Positions 28,785-36,525 of a stretch of 64,000 bases of DNA are shown piece after piece; the first letter of the stretch is position 1, and every line of letters begins with the position of its first letter. Source of the DNA: Robertkochia flava (lineage in GTDB: Bacteria; Bacteroidota; Bacteroidia; Flavobacteriales; Flavobacteriaceae). The stretch spans positions 558,001 through 622,000 of the forward strand of contig NZ_JAINZT010000002.1 of NCBI RefSeq assembly GCF_020166515.1, read 5' to 3'. A program made the translations under genes and the position numbers. The notes beneath the pieces are model-generated. The model ran no database searches, was not told the origin of the DNA, and saw only the letters and a list, made by a program, of their open reading frames with translations.

Positions 28785-30071
28785 ATGAGGGAAATGACGA
28801 TATCGGAGAGAGATAAGAACTATTTATGGCATCCGCTTACTCAGCATAAGACACACCCGGAAAACCTGGCCATCACCACGGCGTCAGGGGCTGTTTTTAC
28901 AGATGAACACGGCAAGCAGTATGTTGATGGGATAGCTTCCTGGTATACCTGTATGTACGGGCATTGTAATCCGTATATCACCAAAAAACTTCAGGACCAG
29001 CTCAATGTTCTGGATCATGTTATATTCTCAGGGTTAACTCATGAACCTGCGGTAAGGCTCTCAGAAATGCTAATCGGTATTTTACCCGAAGGGCAGGAGA
29101 AGTTGTTTTTCTCTGACAATGGTTCCACTGCGGTGGAGGTTGCGATTAAAATGTCGCTGCAGTATCACTTTAATCAGAGTAGCAAACGCAATACCATCAT
29201 TGCATTTGAGGATGGTTTTCACGGAGATACTTTTGGAGCCATGTCTGTTTCAGGACTTTCAGTCTACAACGGTCCCTTTGAAGATTTCTTTCTGAATGTG
29301 AAGCGTATCCCGGTTCCGGATGGCACTAACAATAAAGAGGTGTTAGCGAAATTCAGATCGCTGTTGGAAACGGAAGCGGTAGCTTCCTTTATTTTTGAAC
29401 CGCTTGTGCAGGGTGCCGCAGGAATGAAGATGTATGATGCTGAAGGACTGGAGGCCCTTATGGTTTTGGCCCGGGAGTTTGGGGTGCTTAATATTGCCGA
29501 TGAAGTTATGACTGGTTTCGGGAAAACAGGAACTTTATTCGCCACAGATCAACTGCAGGTGAAGCCGGATATGATCTGTCTCAGCAAAGCATTAACTGCA
29601 GGTATGCTGCCCATGGCGGTTACCAGTTGCAGCTCGGATGTTTACCAGGCATTTTACAGCAGGGATCTGGGGAAGGGTTTTTTCCATGGCCACACTTACA
29701 CTGCCAATCCATTGGCGTGTACTGCAGCTATAGCCGGGATAGAATTGTTGCTTTCTGAAGAGTTTCAGGGGCATATTCAAAGGATAAAAAGCATGCACCT
29801 GGATTTTGATAAGCGTATAAAAAACTTACCGGGGGTGCGTGCTACCCGTCAGCTGGGTGTTATCTATGCTCTAGACCTCGACGTTGAGATGGAGCGATAC
29901 GGTGATCTCCGGCAAAATCTGTACAATTATTTTATGTCCAGGGGAGCTTTCCTGAGACCCCTTGGGAATACCATTTATATCCTGGCACCCTATACTACAA
30001 CGAAAGCACAGATGGAGGTATTGTACACTGCCATTGAAGGGGTACTTGAGAAGGTGCCTGTAGCAGGGTGA
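28785..30071 (+). CDS. bioA: Adenosylmethionine-8-amino-7-oxononanoate aminotransferase
   Basis: BioA transfers the amino group of S-adenosylmethionine to KAPA, making DAPA. The 428-residue class III PLP aminotransferase shows YLWHPLTQHKTHPE at the N-terminus, FSDNGSTAVEVAIKM, DEVMTGFGKTG (about 241-251), the PLP lysine in CLSKALTAGMLPMA (about 267-280) and HGHTYTANPLACTAA. The start could be 28785 or the Met four codons later. The 100-base gap after bioD has only a weak -7-like sequence, GCATCTTTG near 28752. Confidence 0.95.
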   Translation: MREMTISERDKNYLWHPLTQHKTHPENLAITTASGAVFTDEHGKQYVDGIASWYTCMYGHCNPYITKKLQDQLNVLDHVIFSGLTHEPAVRLSEMLIGILPEGQEKLFFSDNGSTAVEVAIKMSLQYHFNQSSKRNTIIAFEDGFHGDTFGAMSVSGLSVYNGPFEDFFLNVKRIPVPDGTNNKEVLAKFRSLLETEAVASFIFEPLVQGAAGMKMYDAEGLEALMVLAREFGVLNIADEVMTGFGKTGTLFATDQLQVKPDMICLSKALTAGMLPMAVTSCSSDVYQAFYSRDLGKGFFHGHTYTANPLACTAAIAGIELLLSEEFQGHIQRIKSMHLDFDKRIKNLPGVRATRQLGVIYALDLDVEMERYGDLRQNLYNYFMSRGAFLRPLGNTIYILAPYTTTKAQMEVLYTAIEGVLEKVPVAG

Positions 30072-30145
30072 TGAAACCTGTTGATATTTTGAAGTAAAAT
30101 CCCGTAAGGTTATAACTGTATACCTCCGGGTACATTAAACAAAGA

Positions 30146-31315
30146 ATGAAAGAACGAATAGCGATAACCGGTATCGGCAGTATTTCTCCTTTGGGGGGCT
30201 CCCTGGAGGCAGCATGGGCAAGGTACCGGGATACTGATCATTGTTTTACCGAACGGCATGTTAATGCTTGTAATTATCCCATTGCACCTGTGGATCCTAA
30301 CCTGGAGAGCGCGATTGAGGAATTGAGGAATTCTGACCATCGCTACAAGGACCTGGATCGCTCCGTTCTGTTTGCTATAGAGGCTTCCAGGAGAGCTCTG
30401 GATATGTCCGGTTGGAAAAAAAAGGCGGATTTCGGGGTCAATATAGGTTCCTCCAGGGGCGCTACGGGTTTATTCGAGGAATACCACAAAACCTATCTGG
30501 AAAAAGGATATGCACCTACCCTTACCTCTCCAACCACCACCCTGGGTAATATTGCCAGCTGGGTGGGGCATGATCTCCAATCGCAAGGTCCGGTGATATC
30601 CCACTCCATAACGTGTTCTACAGCGTTACACGCCGTACTTAACGGGTATGCATGGATTAGATCGGGGTTAACCGGGAAATTCCTTGCGGGAGGCAGCGAA
30701 GCCAGTCTCACCCCCTTTACCCTGGCGCAAATGCGCTCGCTTAAAATATACGGAACCGCCGGGGAGACCTATCCGTGTAAAGCACTGGATATGGATAAAA
30801 CTAGAAATTCCATGGTACTTGGGGAAGGAGCTTCCATGGTTTGTATGGAGAAGGATCCTGAAGGTACCTCCTTGGCGTATATTTCGGGGATAGGCTATGC
30901 CACAGAGAGGCTTAAACACAATATTTCGATCTCTGCCGATGCCAAATGTTTTCAGCGATCCATGAAGATGGCTCTTGGAGTATTAAATCCTTCTGATGTT
31001 GATGTTGTGGTCATGCATGCACCGGGCACCATTAAAGGGGATCTTTCTGAGATAAAGGCCATTCGCTCCGTTTTTGGAGAAACCACTCCGGGATTGACGA
31101 GTAATAAATGGAAAGTAGGTCATACTTTCGGTGCTTCCGGGGCGTTGAGCCTGGAACTGGCAGTGCTGATGCTGAAACATCAGGAATTTATCGGTGTGCC
31201 ATTTATCAAGGAGCAACACGGACTGATTCCCAGTAAAATAAGCCGTATTCTTGTGAATGCTGTGGGCTTCGGAGGGAATGCAGTGAGTGTGTTACTGGAG
31301 AGGTCGAACTTATAA
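30146..31315 (+). CDS. Beta-ketoacyl-ACP synthase family protein inside the biotin cluster
   Basis: The 389-residue thiolase-fold enzyme keeps the KAS I/II catalytic set: Cys in SITCSTALHAVL (about residues 152-163), His in VMHAPGTIKGD (about 291-301) and His in KVGHTFGASGALS (about 328-340). It is therefore probably active in carbon-chain extension. Its position between bioA and bioB suggests a role in making the pimeloyl precursor, since no bioC or bioH is nearby. That is inference; it could instead be an ordinary fatty acid enzyme. Sequence differs from standard FabF, for example in the loop after the first His. Confidence 0.85.
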   Translation: MKERIAITGIGSISPLGGSLEAAWARYRDTDHCFTERHVNACNYPIAPVDPNLESAIEELRNSDHRYKDLDRSVLFAIEASRRALDMSGWKKKADFGVNIGSSRGATGLFEEYHKTYLEKGYAPTLTSPTTTLGNIASWVGHDLQSQGPVISHSITCSTALHAVLNGYAWIRSGLTGKFLAGGSEASLTPFTLAQMRSLKIYGTAGETYPCKALDMDKTRNSMVLGEGASMVCMEKDPEGTSLAYISGIGYATERLKHNISISADAKCFQRSMKMALGVLNPSDVDVVVMHAPGTIKGDLSEIKAIRSVFGETTPGLTSNKWKVGHTFGASGALSLELAVLMLKHQEFIGVPFIKEQHGLIPSKISRILVNAVGFGGNAVSVLLERSNL

Positions 31316-31384
31316 CAGAAGGTATAACAAACAAAAGGAAGCATTTAAAAAAAAGGCAGGTAAGGTTAGCAAATCCTTTTTCTT

Positions 31385-31392
31385 TACTTTTG
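31385..31392 (+). promoter_or_regulatory. -7 element for bioB
   Basis: TACTTTTG matches TAnnTTTG, about 60 bases before the bioB ATG at 31452, in a 136-base gap after the ketoacyl synthase gene. It suggests bioB has its own promoter. Confidence 0.45.
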
Positions 31393-31451
31393 TTGCATCA
31401 ATAATCATCCAATGACGGACCAATTTATGGTTCCGATAAAGCATAGAGCTT

Positions 31452-32555
31452 ATGAATGAGACAAGACATAACTGGACTAAAGAAGAAATTCTTAATATAT
31501 ACAATCAACCTTTGATGGATCTGTTGTACCAGGCTGCAGGGGTGCACAGAAAATATCACGATCCGAATACAGTACAAGTATCCACCCTGTTATCCATTAA
31601 AACCGGGGGATGCCCGGAAGATTGCGGATATTGTCCGCAGGCTGCCCGGTATCATACCGATGTGGAAGGGAACGACCTGATGACCGTTAACCAGGTAAAG
31701 GCCCAGGCCCTCAGGGCGAAGGCATCCGGCAGCTCAAGAGTTTGTATGGGAGCTGCCTGGAGAAACGTTAAGGATGGTCCCGAGTTCGAACAGGTGCTTG
31801 AAATGGTGCGAACCATTAACAAGCTGGAAATGGAAGTGTGCTGTACCCTGGGAATGCTTACTGAGAACCAGGCGAAACGCCTGGCAGAAGCAGGTCTTTA
31901 CGCCTATAACCATAACCTGGATACTTCGGAAGAGTACTATAAGGAAGTGATCTCCACCAGGGGATACCAGGACCGCCTGGATACTATTGGTAATGTTAGA
32001 AAAACCAACGTTACTGTTTGCAGTGGGGGAATTATCGGCATGGGTGAATCTGTGGAAGACAGAGCGGGTATGCTCGTAGCGCTTTCCAGTCTTAATCCTC
32101 AGCCGGAATCGGTTCCGATCAATGCTCTGGTAGCAGTTGAGGGAACTCCAATGGAAGAGCAAAAGCCGGTGGCGATCTGGGAAATGATTCGTATGGTAGC
32201 TACTACCAGGATCGTTATGCCCGAGACGCAGGTCAGACTATCTGCCGGAAGAACTGATATGAGCAGAGAAGGTCAGGCAATGTGTTTCTTTGCAGGTGCA
32301 AATTCCATCTTTGCCGGAGATAAGTTACTTACTACTCCTAATCCTGATGTAAATGAAGATATGGAGATGTTTAAGCTACTGGGTCTTAATCCGCAAAAAC
32401 CATTCATCAAGAAAATGCAGCCTGAGACTGTAGAGGCAGAGCATTCAAAGTTTGACGCCCTGGGCGAAAAACCGAAATGGAGTCGTCCCGGACATACGAT
32501 TGATAGAAATGAAGAGGCCAGGAATAAGGCCAGGGAATTGAAGCAAACCAAATAA
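31452..32555 (+). CDS. bioB: Biotin synthase
   Basis: BioB inserts sulfur into dethiobiotin by radical SAM chemistry. The 367-residue protein has the [4Fe-4S] motif CPEDCGYCPQAA (about residues 55-66), the conserved MGAAWRN (about 97-103), the YNHNLDTSEEYY segment, and SAGRTDMS with the Arg ligand of the second cluster (about 265-272). The C-terminal tail after KPKWSRPGH is a little longer than in E. coli. Confidence 0.97.
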   Translation: MNETRHNWTKEEILNIYNQPLMDLLYQAAGVHRKYHDPNTVQVSTLLSIKTGGCPEDCGYCPQAARYHTDVEGNDLMTVNQVKAQALRAKASGSSRVCMGAAWRNVKDGPEFEQVLEMVRTINKLEMEVCCTLGMLTENQAKRLAEAGLYAYNHNLDTSEEYYKEVISTRGYQDRLDTIGNVRKTNVTVCSGGIIGMGESVEDRAGMLVALSSLNPQPESVPINALVAVEGTPMEEQKPVAIWEMIRMVATTRIVMPETQVRLSAGRTDMSREGQAMCFFAGANSIFAGDKLLTTPNPDVNEDMEMFKLLGLNPQKPFIKKMQPETVEAEHSKFDALGEKPKWSRPGHTIDRNEEARNKARELKQTK

Positions 32556-32599
32556 GGACTGCGTCCTGATTTTATATGTAACAAACAGCCTCGCATTAT

Positions 32600-33466
32600 A
32601 TGTTGCTTGAACAGGTACCACGGATAGACGAAATTAGCAAGGAGGATTTCATTAAGTATTATCTGGATCCTCAGCGTCCGGTTGTGGTAAATAAGTTTGC
32701 ATCAGACTGGCCCGCTTATGAGAAGTGGAGCCTTGATTATATGCGGGAGGTTGCCGGAGAACAGGAGGTGCCGCTTTATGACGACCGCCCCGTTTCCTAC
32801 AAGGATGGATTTAACCAGCCTCATGCCAGGATGAAGATGGGAGCGTATATAGATTTACTGGAAACGAAACCAACCAATTACCGTATCTTTTTGTATAACC
32901 TCCTCAAGGAAGTTCCCCGTTTGCAAAAGGATTTTAGCTGGCCCGATATAGGACTTAAATTAGTGAGGCAATTGCCCATGTTGTTTTTCGGTGGTAAAGG
33001 GAGCAGGGTCTTTATGCATTTTGATATTGACTACTCCAATATTCTTCATTTTCATTTTCATGGAAAGAAGCAATGTGTCATCTTTCCGCCGGATCAAAGC
33101 GATTACCTCTATAAGATCCCGCATTCCCTTATTGCACGTGAAGATATTGACTTTGATGATCCCGATTATGAGCAATGGCCGGCTCTCCGGCATGCGAAGG
33201 GGTATATCACAAACCTGGAGCATGGAGATATGCTGTATATGCCCGAGGGATACTGGCATTATATGAAGTATGAAACCCCTGGTTTTTCTATGAGTCTCAG
33301 GGCATTCCCAAGGCGAACCTCTAATTTAATTAAAGCCGCTTATAATGTTTTTTTCATGCGTCATTTTGACAATTATATGCGAAGGATTAAAGGGCAGCGG
33401 TGGATCGATGAGAAAAATGCCAAAGCGGTGATCAATACCCACAGGAAGCTCGGGATCAATCTATAA
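32600..33466 (+). CDS. Cupin-like / JmjC-type dioxygenase-fold protein
   Basis: The 288-residue protein has the cupin_8 (JmjC, FIH-like) pattern. The Fe(II) ligands are likely His and Asp in MHFDIDYSNILHFHFHGKK (about residues 138-156) and the distal His in PEGYWHYMKYE (about 214-224). Family members are 2-oxoglutarate-dependent hydroxylases, some acting on proteins or tRNA; the target here is unknown. It follows bioB by about 45 bases but need not be in biotin synthesis. Its 3' end overlaps recX (tail to tail) by 11 bases. Confidence 0.82.
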   Translation: MLLEQVPRIDEISKEDFIKYYLDPQRPVVVNKFASDWPAYEKWSLDYMREVAGEQEVPLYDDRPVSYKDGFNQPHARMKMGAYIDLLETKPTNYRIFLYNLLKEVPRLQKDFSWPDIGLKLVRQLPMLFFGGKGSRVFMHFDIDYSNILHFHFHGKKQCVIFPPDQSDYLYKIPHSLIAREDIDFDDPDYEQWPALRHAKGYITNLEHGDMLYMPEGYWHYMKYETPGFSMSLRAFPRRTSNLIKAAYNVFFMRHFDNYMRRIKGQRWIDEKNAKAVINTHRKLGINL

Positions 33467-33929
33467 GTTCATTTATTTTTTCATACACCAGGTGAGACTC
33501 CCAGCCGCGATAGAGAAGGTAGTCGGCCAGTTTTTTCTTTGCCTTGAGCTTATTGGGTTCTCTGAGGCTTTCCAGTCGCCTGGAGGCAAGTTCATGCAGG
33601 GTGTTGATATAACTATTCTCCGGGATCTCCTCCATTGCGGTTCGAATATTAAACCGTGAGATTTCCCGCAGTTTCAACTCTCTTTCTATTCTCTTTCGTC
33701 CCCATTTCTTTACCCTGAATTTTCCCCTTGCAAACTCTTTTGCAAAGCGTTCCTCATTGAGAAAATTGTGTTCTATCAGGTGGGCTACAATGGTGTCTAT
33801 CGCTAACGGGATCATTTTCATAGCCGTGAGTTTGGAGATGACTTCCTTATGGCAACGTTCCTGGTAGGCGCAGTAATGCTCCATCTTACGGGTAGCTTCG
33901 TCTACGGTATAAGAGATCTGAGGTTTCAC
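33456..33929 (-). CDS. recX: Regulatory protein RecX
   Basis: RecX modulates RecA filaments. The 157-residue protein has three helical RecX repeats, seen in YCAYQERCHKEVISKL, EERFAKEFARGKFRVKKWG and KLKAKKKLADYLLYRGWE. The start is GTG, five bases after a -7 element; the internal Met at residue 16 (MEHYCAYQ) would also keep most of the repeat, so the exact start is uncertain. recA is not in the window. Confidence 0.9.
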   Translation of the reverse strand: MKPQISYTVDEATRKMEHYCAYQERCHKEVISKLTAMKMIPLAIDTIVAHLIEHNFLNEERFAKEFARGKFRVKKWGRKRIERELKLREISRFNIRTAMEEIPENSYINTLHELASRRLESLREPNKLKAKKKLADYLLYRGWESHLVYEKINELID

Positions 33930-33934
33930 TCCTG

Positions 33935-33942
33935 CAAATGTA
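33935..33942 (-). promoter_or_regulatory. -7 element abutting recX
   Basis: The minus strand reads TACATTTG, ending five bases before the GTG start of recX. Transcription would begin at or next to the start codon. CAGGA between them is Shine-Dalgarno-like, but it may not be transcribed. Confidence 0.4.
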
Positions 33943-33987
33943 CATATTTTACGTTAGCTCATCCAGATACCGGCCAAGAGGTATATA

Positions 33988-34179
33988 ATGGCGGTAACAG
34001 CGCCTGAGATCAGGGTATATGCCAACCAGGTGGTCAACGACGGGCCGTTTGCATTTCCTGCGAATGTAAAGGAGACTTATAAAAGTACCGATGATTTCAG
34101 AAAGATCCTTCCTATTCCCAGAAATGAGCTTCAGACCCAGTCTGCCCTGGAGCAGAATCCGGGTTATGCTACAGAGTAA
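33988..34179 (+). pseudogene. Remnant of a SusD/RagB C-terminus
   Basis: The 63-codon frame ends with ILPIPRNELQTQSALEQNPG followed by Tyr (codons 40-60). That closely matches the last residues of SusD/RagB family lipoproteins, which usually end in a phrase like PIPxxEL...NPxLxQNPGY. The remaining 800 or so bases of a susD gene are absent, and codons 1-30 do not look like SusD. No susC is adjacent. It is most simply the last scrap of a deleted susD gene, perhaps with a chance reading frame in front. A strong terminator follows, possibly its original one. A real small protein is less likely. Confidence 0.6.
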
Positions 34180-34196
34180 AATCCAATATGTATAAA

Positions 34197-34232
34197 CAAA
34201 AAAACCACGCCAATTGGCGTGGTTTTTTTTTA
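34197..34232. terminator. Bidirectional terminator next to rng and the SusD remnant
   Basis: A stem AAAACCACGCC/GGCGTGGTTTT around an AATT loop, flanked by an A run on the left and a T run on the right, works on both strands and ends rng on the minus strand. Confidence 0.9.
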
Positions 34233-35774
34233 ATTTAATTCTTTTCCGTCTTTATCTTGAAAACGGTATTCTAGGTATGTGTAAGCATCTCTGGGTAAGA
34301 CTTTAACCCATTTTTTGTGTTCTAAAAACCATTTAGAACGCACGGATGGAAATCCTTTGGTAACATAGGCAGCAATAAAGGGATGAGCATTTAAGATGAT
34401 CCCGTTTTTGTGCCCCTTATTCGTGATAATTCGCTCCAGATCGGCAGTCATTTTGTTGATAAGAACAATGGGGGCTTCAACTTCGCCTTCTCCATTAGGG
34501 TTCTCTTCTCTGGTCTTGATATTGACCTCCGGTCTTACGCGTTGTCTTGTAATTTGTATCAGGCCAAATTTACTTGGGGGAAGTATCTTATGTTTGGCTC
34601 TGTCGTCCTTCATTTCCTCACGCAGCTGATCATAAAGTTTTCTGCGGTTGTCTGAAGAAGACATGTCGATAAAATCGATAACGATAATACCTCCCATATC
34701 GCGCAGTCGCAATTGTCTGGCGACTTCTTTGGCTGCGATAAGATTCACTTCCAGTGCGGTGTCTTCCTGGTTCTTAGCTTTATTTGAACGATTACCGCTG
34801 TTCACATCAATAACGTGAAGGGCTTCGGTATGTTCAATAACCAGGTAGGCTCCCTTGCTGGTAGAAACCGTTCGGCCAAAGGAGGTTTTTATCTGGCGTT
34901 CGATCCCGAATTTCTCGAAGATCGGAACGTTCGATTCATACAATTTTACAATAGATTCTTTTCCTGGTGCAATTTGCTGCACGTAATCTTTAATCTGGTA
35001 ATAAAGCGTTTCATCGTCTACGTAAATCCCGGTGAAATCATCGTTAAAGACGTCTCTTAGAATGGAGGCGGCCCTGTTGAGTTCACTGAGTACTTTAGAC
35101 GGTAACTTCGCTTTGTAAATTTTCTTGCACATCGCTGTCCATTTGGTCAGCAAATTGTTCAAGTCTTTGTCTAGTTCGGCGACTTTTTTGCCATCGGCTA
35201 CGGTACGTACGATTACTCCGAACCCCTTGGGTCGGATACTTTGTACCAGCCTTTTTAAACGGTCCTTTTCTTCCTTGCTTTCGATCTTTTGGGAAACGGA
35301 AACCCGGTCAGAAAACGGAACCAATACCAGGTAGCGTCCGGCTATGGAAAGCTCAGAGCTGATCCTGGGTCCTTTTGTTGAGATCGGTTCTTTTACGATT
35401 TGAACCAAAATAGACTGGTTGGCCTTTAACGCATCGTTAATGCTGCCATTCTTGTCTATATCCTTTTCAAAAGGAAAGTCTTTGAGAGAAAAATCTTTTA
35501 ATTTACCTGTGCTTACACGCTTAATGAACTTCAGCAAGGATTGGAGTTGTGGCCCCAGATCGTGATAATGCAGGAATGCATCTTTCTCATACCCTACATT
35601 CACGAAGGCAGCGTTCAGGCCGGAAACCGGCTTTCTGACCTTAGCGAGCATAATGTCGCCCACCGAAAAGTCACTGCTGTCTTCATCCTTGTGTAATTCA
35701 GTAAGTTTTCCATCCTTTAATATGGCAAAATCAACGTCAGAGGAACCAGATCTTACGATTAATTCTTTATTCAC
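34230..35774 (-). CDS. rng: Ribonuclease E/G family endoribonuclease
   Basis: Cleaves single-stranded RNA in rRNA maturation and mRNA decay. The 514-residue protein has an S1 domain near the N-terminus (SVGDIMLAKVRKPVSGLNAA, about 36-55), the RNase H-like catalytic core with metal-binding Asp residues in HVIDVNSGNR (about 322-331) and IIVIDFIDMSS, and QITRQRVRPE (about 429-438). After that phrase E. coli RNase E/G has Cys residues for a zinc link; here no CxxC occurs and the whole protein has a single Cys. The gene is downstream of HU and the tiny basic protein but separated by a terminator. Confidence 0.93.
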   Translation of the reverse strand: MNKELIVRSGSSDVDFAILKDGKLTELHKDEDSSDFSVGDIMLAKVRKPVSGLNAAFVNVGYEKDAFLHYHDLGPQLQSLLKFIKRVSTGKLKDFSLKDFPFEKDIDKNGSINDALKANQSILVQIVKEPISTKGPRISSELSIAGRYLVLVPFSDRVSVSQKIESKEEKDRLKRLVQSIRPKGFGVIVRTVADGKKVAELDKDLNNLLTKWTAMCKKIYKAKLPSKVLSELNRAASILRDVFNDDFTGIYVDDETLYYQIKDYVQQIAPGKESIVKLYESNVPIFEKFGIERQIKTSFGRTVSTSKGAYLVIEHTEALHVIDVNSGNRSNKAKNQEDTALEVNLIAAKEVARQLRLRDMGGIIVIDFIDMSSSDNRRKLYDQLREEMKDDRAKHKILPPSKFGLIQITRQRVRPEVNIKTREENPNGEGEVEAPIVLINKMTADLERIITNKGHKNGIILNAHPFIAAYVTKGFPSVRSKWFLEHKKWVKVLPRDAYTYLEYRFQDKDGKELN

Positions 35775-35790
35775 TCTGAATGAATTTAGA

Positions 35791-35813
35791 TCTGTCTGAC
35801 ACGGTCAGACTGA
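35791..35813 (-). promoter_or_regulatory. Hairpin in the rng 5' leader
   Basis: GTCTGAC (35794-35800) and GTCAGAC (35804-35810) form a seven-base stem with a three-base loop, extended by two more pairs past a mismatch. It lies 20-40 bases before the rng start codon on the transcript. RNase E in E. coli controls its own mRNA through leader structures, so a similar role is possible. There is no T tract, so it is not a terminator. Confidence 0.45.
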
Positions 35814-35967
35814 TGGATTAAACAATAATTTAAAGTCCCGAAGGCCTTTAAATCTTTAAATTGTTTGACAGGTTTTAAATTATAACCCGGCAGGATTTCT
35901 GATCGGAACCGATCGTCAACCCCTATTTCAAAGAACGCAATAGTATATTTTGATATACCGTGAAAAA

Positions 35968-35997
35968 AGAAAAAGTAGTTATCTAACTACTTTTTCT
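35968..35997 (-). terminator. Terminator overlapping the end of the 29-residue gene
   Basis: A perfect 14-base stem, AGAAAAAGTAGTTA/TAACTACTTTTTCT, with two bases between the arms. On the minus strand it is followed by six T. The TAG stop codon of the small gene (35987-35989) and its last two Lys codons lie in the stem. Confidence 0.85.
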
Positions 35998-36076
35998 TGT
36001 GGCGGTTAGCTCTTCTTCTTTTCTTACGCTTGTGCGTGGCTACCTTATGTCTTTTTCTTTTCTTACCACTTGGCAT
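35987..36076 (-). CDS. 29-residue highly basic protein, probably conserved in Flavobacteriia
   Basis: From the ATG at 36076 the frame reads MPSGKKRKRHKVATHKRKKR followed by RRANRHKKK and TAG. It is almost all Lys, Arg and His, like the smallest ribosomal proteins. A dedicated terminator at its stop and its position about 30 bases after the HU gene and before rng support expression. I recall near-identical short frames near rng/HU in other Flavobacteriia, but cannot check. A ribosome-bound or RNA-bound role is a reasonable guess; it does not look like L34, L36 or Thx. It is shorter than usual gene-calling cutoffs. Confidence 0.75.
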   Translation of the reverse strand: MPSGKKRKRHKVATHKRKKRRRANRHKKK

Positions 36077-36104
36077 TGACTAATGAATTTATATTAATAC
36101 TAAT

Positions 36105-36395
36105 TTATTTTACCTCCACGTTGGACTTAACGCCTTCTACAAATACTTTCGCAGGTTTGAACGCAGGAATATTGTGAGCTGGTATCTTGATAGTGGTATT
36201 CTTAGAAATGTTTCGGCCGGTTTTCTCCGCTCTGGTTTTAATAATAAAACTTCCGAAACCTCTTAGGTATACGTTATCACCACTCTCTAAAGAGTTTTTC
36301 ACTTCTTCCATAAATGATTCAACAGTTGCCTGTACATCACCTTTTTCCATTCCAAGCTTCTCCGAAATCTTCGCTACGATGTCTGCTTTTGTCAT
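36105..36395 (-). CDS. hup: HU/IHF family DNA-binding protein
   Basis: A 96-residue nucleoid protein that bends DNA as a dimer. The N-terminus MTKADIVAKISEKLGM and the signature GFGSFIIKTRAEKTGRN (about residues 46-62) are typical, followed by the beta-arm IPAHNIPAFKPAKVF. A -7 element sits about 40 bases upstream. The tiny basic gene follows by about 28 bases and may share the transcript. Confidence 0.94.
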   Translation of the reverse strand: MTKADIVAKISEKLGMEKGDVQATVESFMEEVKNSLESGDNVYLRGFGSFIIKTRAEKTGRNISKNTTIKIPAHNIPAFKPAKVFVEGVKSNVEVK

Positions 36396-36432
36396 TTTAG
36401 TATTTTTGTTTAGAGTTATAATTTAGGGGTTG

Positions 36433-36440
36433 CAAATATA
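36433..36440 (-). promoter_or_regulatory. -7 element for the HU gene
   Basis: The minus strand reads TATATTTG, a full TAnnTTTG match, about 38 bases before the HU start. A clear -33 box is not seen. Confidence 0.5.
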
Positions 36441-36525
36441 TAAATTAATTAGTCAATAAATAAAGTGTAATTGATTAAAATTTAACTATCTATAGGCAAT
36501 ATAGGAAAAATTATTAGTTCTGTTT

